The position numbers and the translations under genes were made by a program. The notes beneath the pieces are model-generated. The model was not told where the DNA came from and ran no database searches. It saw nothing but the letters and a program-made list of their open reading frames with translations. Positions 54,896 to 61,754 of a DNA stretch of 64,000 nt are shown here, in pieces. The DNA is from Chitinophaga niastensis. Its GTDB lineage: Bacteria > Bacteroidota > Bacteroidia > Chitinophagales > Chitinophagaceae. The stretch spans positions 868,001 through 932,000 of the forward strand of contig NZ_PYAW01000001.1 in NCBI RefSeq assembly GCF_003014755.1, in the 5' to 3' direction. How positions within the stretch are numbered: position 1 is the stretch's first letter; the number at the start of each line of letters is the position of its first letter.

Positions 54896-56071
54896 TTAAC
54901 TGATTAACAAACATTCATCCCAGAAACAGGTTTCGGCGTCTATACCTGATAAAACAACCAGGCCGATGCCGGCCAAACCTTCTGTTATGCCCATGCACTT
55001 ATCATTTTCCTTTGCAATAGCTGTATACGACAGACTAATTAAATGATCGGTGATTTCATTGCAGGCACGCTCAAATGCCGGTTCCTGCATTTCGAGGTAA
55101 GCACGTCTGTACACCTGTGCCATGAAGATAGTTTTCTGCAGATAGACTATATTATCAAATGCAGCACCTGTCAGGGGCATGTAGGTATCAATGGCTGCCA
55201 GCAGCTGCTCTCTGGCGGTATCTCTCCAACTTTCATTGCCAGTGTACTTCCAGGCATTCCAACAGGCCTGGCATAATTCCACCTGTATATTAAAATGCAT
55301 GAACGCATCGTGCAGATTGTCTGGAATATTTTGTTTCATAGCTGCAAAAGCAGGATTAATACATGCTATCATCCTCTCCAGCAGTCGCATTGTAACGACA
55401 GGATATATATCATAATGCAGGCTTCTGGCCAGGATGGTAATTACTTTCGCATGATTGCATATCTCTGTGTTCTTCGCGGTAGCGGTATATTTATTATCGG
55501 CTATAAATCTGGAAAGGGCGTTGCTATCTTCTCTGAATTTCCTTATAAAAATTCTTTCCAGCCGGTCTATCATACTGATATAAACTTCATACCGTATAAT
55601 TTTATCAAGGTCTTCGGAATTATAGCCTTCACGATTGATACGGTTTTGCATATACAGGAGATATCCTGTTAAGCCTTCGGAAAATCCCCAGGTTAATTCA
55701 TAATTCCAGGCATATACTGCGTCATCTATATCAACTAATACTTCCAGGGAGGACTCGTTCATCTGTATTAAATCATGCTGCAACAGGTGTTCTATGCTCC
55801 ATGCTATTCCTGCCAGCCCGGTTCCAAAACCCTTACCTGATTTTAAATTCATGGTATTAAAAACTTCCTGTAGCAGATCTTCTCCAAAAGAATGGTACAT
55901 TTTCACCTGCTTATATCTGGCATAATGCAGCATAAAGAATGATATACCTGTTTTGCCGGCGTTTAAGCTAATATTATTTGTAAACCCGCCATTTAACAAC
56001 AAATACCTGGCTATCCTCTCCAGATGCTCTTCACGTGTTTGTATGGCTTCACTTGCTGTCATTGTTTTCAT
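54896..56071 (-). CDS. LanC-like protein without visible zinc ligands
   Basis: A 391-aa all-helical alpha/alpha-toroid protein. Repeated LanC-type GxxG turns are visible: NAGKTGISFF (about 38-46), FGTGLAGIAWSI (82-93), WGFSEGLTGYLLYM (128-141) and, at the end, GITEGLAGIGLVVLSG (361-376). The zinc-binding WCYG and CHG motifs of lanthionine cyclases were not found; the cysteines present (ICNH, LCQAC, KCMG, CFWDEC) do not fit. It is either a cyclase with changed metal site or a peptide-binding scaffold. It lies 15 bases after the two-domain glycosyltransferase gene and 15 bases before the GT4-like gene. Confidence 0.75.
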   Translation of the reverse strand: MKTMTASEAIQTREEHLERIARYLLLNGGFTNNISLNAGKTGISFFMLHYARYKQVKMYHSFGEDLLQEVFNTMNLKSGKGFGTGLAGIAWSIEHLLQHDLIQMNESSLEVLVDIDDAVYAWNYELTWGFSEGLTGYLLYMQNRINREGYNSEDLDKIIRYEVYISMIDRLERIFIRKFREDSNALSRFIADNKYTATAKNTEICNHAKVITILARSLHYDIYPVVTMRLLERMIACINPAFAAMKQNIPDNLHDAFMHFNIQVELCQACWNAWKYTGNESWRDTAREQLLAAIDTYMPLTGAAFDNIVYLQKTIFMAQVYRRAYLEMQEPAFERACNEITDHLISLSYTAIAKENDKCMGITEGLAGIGLVVLSGIDAETCFWDECLLIS

Positions 56072-56086
56072 ACTGAATTTATTCTT

Positions 56087-57835
56087 TTAAATGTATCGTA
56101 AAGCAGGTGGTTGATAACCTTCACTCTTCATTTCATGAATATACTCCTGCAAGGCCGCGGTGGACATATTGCATACCTTCAAAAACTCATGCCTGTTGCT
56201 TAACTCCAGCTGGTTGTTATGAAAATTTGAATTTTCTTTCCTGATATGATGCAAATGATACAATGGCCCCTCAATTCTTTTTATTTTTTCTCCGGCTATT
56301 TTAAACCGCTTATACCGCTCCTGGTCTTCCGGCCCCCACCCTACCAGGTTTATGTTTTCCATGCCTAACCGTTTAAACGTGTCCAGGTTCACTACAAAAA
56401 CACCACCATATCCATCCACAGGTGTTTCATAGAAACAATCCCTGTAATTATTAAGAATGCCAAAATCCAACTGTTTGCGAAAAAGATTGCTGAAGTTGTT
56501 ATCCACAAAATAACAGCCGCCACTAAAAGGATATACCAGCGACATTCCCATATGACGGAGATATTCTACTGCCCACAACAGCTGATTGGGTGGCACCACA
56601 ACATCTGTATCGAATATGGCTGCGTACGGGGTTTCACACATGTTCAACAACTGGTTGTTATAGTAAGTGCGATAGTAGATAGCACGCTCATCATATTGGA
56701 AACAATACCTGACATAAGGTGGTATAACCTCCCTATTCACTTTGGGGGAATCATCAATTTCAAGTACTATCACATTTGTTTCAAAATAAGTATCAATATA
56801 CCGGAGGATAGTATGCAGATTATTCATCCTGTCAGGCGAATCAATTCTTACCGGTATCAATATAGTCGTGTCTTTAAGAACTATTTTGGAGGATTTAATA
56901 TAGTTATTCATGACTTCTACATATCTGGTACTACAGGATGTTTTATCCACATAGCCAAATAATTCGAAGTAGGGTACTTTATGTTCATACGAGCCTTTGC
57001 AGAAATACTTTCTTGCCTGATTTCCAACTATGCCCGCATTATGAAATATTTTGCATTCATCCCATCTTTCAATTTTATTGATAGGCCAGCAAAAGTCAAG
57101 TTCCTTGCTGATTTTCACCCGATTTCCACTTAACAGCCCATTCCACAGTACAGCCCACATATCTGCACACCATGCCTGAATGCCAGCATATGCACTAATC
57201 TCCTCTCCGGTTTCCTGCGCATAGGCTATAGCATAGCTTTCCTTAGTATCCTTCAGCTGCGTAAACAATTTTTCCGCATCGTTCTCCACCTTATTCCAGA
57301 AAGTATAGTCTGTTCCTTTTAGAATATACTGTGCACCACCGGCGTTTTCATCGTTAACTATTACCTGCTCTTTATCAATGCCTACAATACTGCACATATC
57401 ATCCAATACTTTAGTCCCGTGCTTCAGTATGTACTTTGTGTCCAGGTAGCTTTTGGTGTCGGAAACATACCACGTATTATCTGCTTCCATTTCCTGCATA
57501 TCCGGCAGTTCGCGGAAAATAATATCACAGTCGTGGTAAAACAGGGTCTCCTGCTGCAACCATGGATTTTTATTAAAATGCTGTTTAATGATATGCGGTC
57601 TTATTCCTGATACGTACTTAGGGTTTTCTCTGTTATCGGGGTAAATAAAAAACTGAGCCAGGTCCTGCCGGGCCACCAGCGACTTATATTCCATTTTTAG
57701 CCCGATACGCGGATCTACGCCCAATAATATATGGATACAGGCCGGATCTATGCCTACCTGTTTAAAATTATATAGCAGTACCTCTAACTGCCAGAGAAAA
57801 AACACCTCATCAGGTTGTGCGGAAAGAAATATCAT
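56087..57835 (-). CDS. Two-domain glycosyltransferase (peptidyl-galactosyltransferase-like plus GT2/galactosyltransferase-like)
   Basis: A 582-aa protein. Residues 1-300 resemble peptidyl Ser/Hyp O-galactosyltransferases (LFYHDCDIIFRELPDM gives a DxD-like CD; DENAGGAQYILKGTDYTFW; ETGEEISAYAGIQAWCADMWA). Residues about 320-582 are a GT2-type domain with ILIPVRIDSPDRMNNL, AAIFDTDVVVPPNQLLWAVE (DTD) and the galactosyltransferase motif LVGWGPEDQERYKRF. Two active sites on one chain suit building a short sugar chain in order. It is in the operon with a Thr/Pro-rich precursor, so peptide O-glycosylation is likely (inference). No signal peptide; cytosolic. Confidence 0.78.
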   Translation of the reverse strand: MIFLSAQPDEVFFLWQLEVLLYNFKQVGIDPACIHILLGVDPRIGLKMEYKSLVARQDLAQFFIYPDNRENPKYVSGIRPHIIKQHFNKNPWLQQETLFYHDCDIIFRELPDMQEMEADNTWYVSDTKSYLDTKYILKHGTKVLDDMCSIVGIDKEQVIVNDENAGGAQYILKGTDYTFWNKVENDAEKLFTQLKDTKESYAIAYAQETGEEISAYAGIQAWCADMWAVLWNGLLSGNRVKISKELDFCWPINKIERWDECKIFHNAGIVGNQARKYFCKGSYEHKVPYFELFGYVDKTSCSTRYVEVMNNYIKSSKIVLKDTTILIPVRIDSPDRMNNLHTILRYIDTYFETNVIVLEIDDSPKVNREVIPPYVRYCFQYDERAIYYRTYYNNQLLNMCETPYAAIFDTDVVVPPNQLLWAVEYLRHMGMSLVYPFSGGCYFVDNNFSNLFRKQLDFGILNNYRDCFYETPVDGYGGVFVVNLDTFKRLGMENINLVGWGPEDQERYKRFKIAGEKIKRIEGPLYHLHHIRKENSNFHNNQLELSNRHEFLKVCNMSTAALQEYIHEMKSEGYQPPALRYI

Positions 57836-57854
57836 AGATATATTTTATTACTGA

Positions 57855-58730
57855 CTACATGTATGTTTTACGGCACAACTCCGTATATAATTCAAGGCAA
57901 TGTTTTGCCTGTATATATTGTACGGGATTATTCACTGCAAATAAATCAGCCTTTTCACAAAACAGTTTGTAGTTACCTGCATAAAATGATTCAAAAAGTA
58001 GGATCGTTTGTTTTGTTAAGTCAGCATCATCAGAAAACGGCTGATATTGTTCTGCTGCTGGTAAAATAACCTGTAACAGCTCATTTACCTTTATTGTCAG
58101 CTGGGGTTCCTTTAAAAATGCTATCATTACATTAAGTGTTTCAAACAATATCTGGCATATAAAAAGGTATTTGAATAGTTCATATTTCTCAGGATGTTGA
58201 ACCAGCGGAACGTTCAGATCAATTAATTTTTCAGAATGCCCTTTCAGTAAAAATGCAACCACCTCTGCTGAAAGCCTGATGGCTTCATCTGTTTGCCCAT
58301 AAGCAAAATACATCCTGACGAGGTTATGATATTGCTGGATACGGCTAAACACCAGGTACTCAAAACCCTGCTGCTCCATCGTTTGCATATTAAGCATAAC
58401 GTCATGCAGCATTTTTTCGGCGAAATCTCTTTCGCCGGTTTTATATAAGTAATACGCTTTTTTGGGCAGGTATTCATTTTGTACCGCCCTCCAAAGCAAT
58501 GTGCCTTTGGGCAGTGTTTGCTCATACCGCTCCCCCTGTTCAAAGTAATACTTTGCCAATACCATACTTCCTGACTTGCTATAGTTAAGCCCTTTCAGAA
58601 ACCAGGAATTTAATGGATATAAAGTATGCTTGTCCTTCTGGGTTAACTGTGCTAACAATACATCATTAAAAAAAGCTTCCAGCCTCTCAGCAGTATGCAT
58701 GAGTGAAGCGCCTGTGGTCAAAAGCATCAT
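57855..58730 (-). CDS. All-helical protein of unknown function in the peptide cluster
   Basis: A 291-aa soluble protein, predicted fully alpha-helical from its pattern, with TPR-like pairs (LAKYYFEQGERYEQTL, AYYLYKTGERDFAEKMLHDV, LVRMYFAYGQTDEAIRLSAEV, ESFYAGNYKLFCEKADLF). No enzyme motif is visible. It begins 27 bases after the pseudo-maturase gene and ends 19 bases before the two-domain glycosyltransferase gene. It could be a scaffold or peptide-handling partner for the modifying enzymes. The start at 58730 (MMLLTTGASLMHTAERL) could also be the later Met at residue 11. Confidence 0.6.
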   Translation of the reverse strand: MMLLTTGASLMHTAERLEAFFNDVLLAQLTQKDKHTLYPLNSWFLKGLNYSKSGSMVLAKYYFEQGERYEQTLPKGTLLWRAVQNEYLPKKAYYLYKTGERDFAEKMLHDVMLNMQTMEQQGFEYLVFSRIQQYHNLVRMYFAYGQTDEAIRLSAEVVAFLLKGHSEKLIDLNVPLVQHPEKYELFKYLFICQILFETLNVMIAFLKEPQLTIKVNELLQVILPAAEQYQPFSDDADLTKQTILLFESFYAGNYKLFCEKADLFAVNNPVQYIQAKHCLELYTELCRKTYM

Positions 58731-58757
58731 GTCATAGTTTTTAATCAGTATTATCTT

Positions 58758-59942
58758 TTATAGCGTTTCCAACTGTTGTCTACGCAAAGGAATACCGGCT
58801 GTAACCAGTATCCGTTCCTGTATGTTGCTGACGGAGTATGTATCCGGGAATTGCTCATGCAGTGGCAATTGTTGATTACAGGGATGGTATGTTGTTGCCG
58901 ATAAATACCTGATTATCTGCAATAGTTCTTTCCCATCCAGATTTAAGTCGGTATTGATCAATTGTATACCTGATTGATTGACAGACAGTGGGGATAAATC
59001 TTCCTGCTGCAGCGCCGGAACAAAACAAAGATGATAAGGCCGGGGCAACCATTTACACTTAATGCGGCAATCAGAAAGAAAATAGATCAATTCTTTTTCC
59101 AGTTCCTTCATTTCTGATACGGGCTTGTCCATGGCAAATTCAATGACTACTTTTTGGTGTCTGGCGCTGGCGCTGATAGCATGGATAAACTGCCCGCTCC
59201 AGTTATTCCAGCTCTTATCAGTTACATTGAAAACCATTTGTACCCGCAGCCCGGGATGGCCCTGACCTGTTAGGAGATCCCTTTGTATGATGTCAATATC
59301 AGCAGTACTATGTTGCAGGTTATTATATTTCTCTTCATTAAAAACAAAAAAAAGCCGGTTTACTGTCAATGCCTGAAGGGGAGGAATTACCAGGTTATTA
59401 TATCCTCCGGTGGCATACAGCATGTTTAATGTAAAGGTTGTCTTAACAGGTGACTTAATTTCCCGTAAGCGCGTGTCTAATAACAGCAGCCAATCCAGGT
59501 CTGTAACAGAATGCTGAATGACCATCAGTAAGCGGATAGTATATTTGAAACCTTTTATATTATTAGTGCTGATAGTTGCCAGGACACTGTTCAATTGAAC
59601 CATCACGGCATCAAAAAAATTATTATCAGGCGTTGTTTTTACCGGCACCAACAGTGTAGCGGAGTTACCGGTTACATCTTCCAACGCCAGTAAGTTGCGG
59701 GTTAACAGTGCTTCTTTTTCTTCTTCCTCTGCCGGTATCAGTATTTCATTATCAAACAGTAAAGAAAATAGTTTATCCGGAAGCAGGGTAAAGTTAGCTG
59801 TGTATAATATGTCCAGATAACGACGGCTTAGCCGGATTGTTTTACCACTACGGGTAGAATAGAGCAGGCGATCGGCTGTTGGTTCCGATTCGAATTGCGG
59901 AATAGTCACTTCTACGATATACCGGGAAAGTTTAAGTTCCAT
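58758..59942 (-). CDS. Maturase-like protein lacking radical SAM cysteines (pseudo-radical-SAM partner)
   Basis: A 394-aa cytosolic protein. Its first 85 residues parallel the N-terminus of the radical SAM maturase encoded next to it (RLLYSTRSGKTIRLSRRYLD versus KVVLYNSRSNKFLLVEPML), the region that should bind the leader peptide. No CxxxCxxC motif and no SPASM cysteines are present; only isolated Cys occur. A middle part with VKTTFTLNMLYATGG and VIEFAMDKPVSEM may keep the barrel. It fits the idea of 'pseudo-rSAM' proteins of GG-Bacteroidales systems (TIGR04150-like, from memory). It follows the maturase gene after 18 bases. Confidence 0.65.
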   Translation of the reverse strand: MELKLSRYIVEVTIPQFESEPTADRLLYSTRSGKTIRLSRRYLDILYTANFTLLPDKLFSLLFDNEILIPAEEEEKEALLTRNLLALEDVTGNSATLLVPVKTTPDNNFFDAVMVQLNSVLATISTNNIKGFKYTIRLLMVIQHSVTDLDWLLLLDTRLREIKSPVKTTFTLNMLYATGGYNNLVIPPLQALTVNRLFFVFNEEKYNNLQHSTADIDIIQRDLLTGQGHPGLRVQMVFNVTDKSWNNWSGQFIHAISASARHQKVVIEFAMDKPVSEMKELEKELIYFLSDCRIKCKWLPRPYHLCFVPALQQEDLSPLSVNQSGIQLINTDLNLDGKELLQIIRYLSATTYHPCNQQLPLHEQFPDTYSVSNIQERILVTAGIPLRRQQLETL

Positions 59943-59960
59943 ATGACGCAGTTTATGGTA

Positions 59961-61274
59961 TTATGCAATTTTTAACGCTCTTGTATTTAACGTCTCCAGA
60001 AATTTATTCAACACCACCTCTTTTTTCAAATGATCTTTGAAATCATATACGCAATAGTCTTCCCCGTTACTTTCCAGTGCCACCTGAGAACATCCTCCGT
60101 TGCAGATAGGCATAATCGGACAACTTAAGCAAGGTTTATTCTTAAACTTAATGTTCATGCGTTTCTCAAACTTCTCATTCCAGGTAATGCTACCATCATC
60201 ATTCAGCAGCCCTTCCCTGGTTTCACTCGAGAAATTACGGGCCGTACATTTATATACCTCTCCGTTATAATTGATAGTAGCATGATTTCTTTTATCTGCG
60301 TAACAGGAATGCCTCACATTATCCGGTGTACCCCCGTAAGCGGCATAAAAGCCAGCACTGATGAAGTATTGTATCAGTTCAGTAACTCTGTCGTTCAAGG
60401 TATCATCCTCTACCTGCCATACCTTGTGAAGGGAAATAGAAATATTGTGGCGGAATTCTCTTGGTACCTTTTGCAGATCGTCTGCAATACTTTCGAGGTT
60501 ATTCAGGGTGTCTTTAGTATAGTTTATCCGTTGTGTTACATGGAACCCGGCAGTACACAGGGCTGCAACATTGGCTACTATTTCATCGTAGGATCCTCTT
60601 TTGGCGTTAACAAAGCGTACTTTATTATGCGTCTCGCGGTTGCCATCCAGCGTAATCTGAAAATCAGTTATTTTGTACAACTTAAAACGCTCAATCATTG
60701 CAGGATTGATCAGAAATGCATTGGTAGTGAACGATGTGCTGAATGCTACTCCATATTCCTGGCATATTTTAGTTCCATATTCCAGTATCGGATCTATCAC
60801 TTTGTCGAAAAATAACAGCGGTTCTCCTCCAAACCAATCCACATGGAAATACTTTAATCCGGGTTTATTCTGTAAAACGGCTACAATATGCTTCTTAAGA
60901 TTATCCAGGGTAGATTCCGTCATTTTAGAATCCTTTATATGAGATTCATAACAATACCAGCACTTGAAATTACAGTTCATGGTAGGGTTAATCACAAGAT
61001 GATAGGTATTTTCATTCCCATCTATCTTTGCGCTCCAGTCTTTTACCTCTTGTATTTCATCAAGTGTTTCCTCTACAATAAATCCCTTTGTTTGCAGTGC
61101 TTTATAAAACTTGGGATGATAATTGGCCAGTTCTTCTATATTGGATGATGTTTTGCCGGCCTCCATCAACGCTTGCAACATCGGTTCTACTAACAGGAAT
61201 TTATTACTGCGGGAATTGTACAGCACTACCTTGTCTTTGTATCCTACGGCATTATTAAAATGGCTTAATTTCAT
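59961..61274 (-). CDS. Radical SAM/SPASM peptide maturase
   Basis: A 437-aa enzyme. N-terminal residues 1-85 form a RRE-like peptide-binding part; the radical SAM cluster motif CNFKCWYC (C101, C105, C108) follows NPTMN; the SAM-binding motif FGGEPLLFF and the TLDG motif follow; the C-terminal SPASM domain has CTARNF, CLSCPIMPICNGGCSQ and YCVYDF. Such enzymes install thioether, carbon-carbon or similar crosslinks on ribosomal peptides. Its precursor is most likely the 64-aa peptide encoded 188 bases upstream on the same strand. Two hairpins lie between the two genes. Confidence 0.93.
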   Translation of the reverse strand: MKLSHFNNAVGYKDKVVLYNSRSNKFLLVEPMLQALMEAGKTSSNIEELANYHPKFYKALQTKGFIVEETLDEIQEVKDWSAKIDGNENTYHLVINPTMNCNFKCWYCYESHIKDSKMTESTLDNLKKHIVAVLQNKPGLKYFHVDWFGGEPLLFFDKVIDPILEYGTKICQEYGVAFSTSFTTNAFLINPAMIERFKLYKITDFQITLDGNRETHNKVRFVNAKRGSYDEIVANVAALCTAGFHVTQRINYTKDTLNNLESIADDLQKVPREFRHNISISLHKVWQVEDDTLNDRVTELIQYFISAGFYAAYGGTPDNVRHSCYADKRNHATINYNGEVYKCTARNFSSETREGLLNDDGSITWNEKFEKRMNIKFKNKPCLSCPIMPICNGGCSQVALESNGEDYCVYDFKDHLKKEVVLNKFLETLNTRALKIA

Positions 61275-61300
61275 ATATCAGTTCTTATCTGTCCAGAAAT

Positions 61301-61329
61301 ATAGGATAGGGAATTACACCCTATCCTAT
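61301..61329 (-). promoter_or_regulatory. Perfect 11-bp hairpin before the maturase gene
   Basis: ATAGGATAGGG and CCCTATCCTAT pair perfectly around a 7-base loop, 27 bases upstream of the maturase start. It has no T-tract and may govern transcript processing or expression ratio between precursor and enzymes. Confidence 0.65.
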
Positions 61330-61360
61330 TGTGTTTGATTTGAAATTTACCTGATGCGAT

Positions 61361-61399
61361 TTTTCAGCATCCTCCTTTGTTATAACAATAGGTTTAATT
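61361..61399. repeat. Direct repeat A around TTGTTATAACAA
   Basis: About 39 bases that match 61703-61742 with a few changes and a one-base shift; the centre TTGTTATAACAA is a perfect 12-base palindrome followed by GTTTAATT in both. Confidence 0.75.
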
Positions 61400-61445
61400 T
61401 ATTGCATAAGTGAACCAGAGGGGAATGACGGTTCCGGAGGATGCT
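61366..61445 (-). terminator. Long-range hairpin between precursor and maturase genes
   Basis: AGCATCCTCC (61366-61375) and GGAGGATGCT (61436-61445) are perfect inverted copies 60 bases apart, enclosing most of direct repeat A. It begins 18 bases after the precursor stop and may act as a partial terminator or mRNA-stabilising structure so that precursor exceeds enzyme. Confidence 0.5.
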
Positions 61446-61462
61446 AAAAAATAGCTGCTTGC

Positions 61463-61657
61463 TTAGGCAGTAGGGGCAGGAGTGGTAGGGACAGTAGTAG
61501 TTTTACCACATTTGCTGATGTTGATACCGCAAAGGAAGTTTGTGTCATCAACTGATGCGGTTTCAACACCGTCAACTTCAGCAAATCCACCTTCGATTTG
61601 TCCTAATTCGTTTTCTTTCAGAGGGGTTAAACCCAGGTCTTTTTTTTCTGTAGACAT
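61463..61657 (-). CDS. Double-glycine RiPP precursor peptide with Thr/Pro-rich tail
   Basis: A 64-residue peptide. The leader (residues 1-24) has the pattern LTPLKENELGQIEGG with the Gly-Gly cleavage site at 23-24. The core of 40 residues contains C43 and C50 (FLCGINISKC) and a tail KTTTVPTTPAPTA (52-64) with six Thr and three Pro, resembling mucin-type O-glycosylation targets. It lies upstream of the radical SAM maturase and six other modification genes on the same strand. The product's structure and activity are unknown. The leader type fits GG-Bacteroidales precursors better than class I lanthipeptides. Confidence 0.85.
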   Translation of the reverse strand: MSTEKKDLGLTPLKENELGQIEGGFAEVDGVETASVDDTNFLCGINISKCGKTTTVPTTPAPTA

Positions 61658-61702
61658 GTTAATTTGATTTCAATTACTGTTTATGCTTACTCTGATTAAG
61701 GG

Positions 61703-61742
61703 TTTTCAGCTTCCCCCTCTTGTTATAACAATGCGTTTAATT
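61703..61742. repeat. Direct repeat B around TTGTTATAACAA
   Basis: Matches repeat A at 61361-61399. It lies between the TonB-dependent receptor stop (12 bases away) and the precursor gene start (45 bases away), so each copy precedes a gene of the peptide operon: B the precursor and A the maturase. Confidence 0.75.
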
Positions 61743-61754
61743 AATACTCATCAT

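Noticed and set aside
61463..61657. Precursor taken as a class I lanthipeptide because a LanC-like gene is nearby
   Set aside because: No LanB dehydratase gene is present, the LanC-like protein has no visible zinc ligands and the leader is of the GG-Bacteroidales type; the radical SAM route is better supported.
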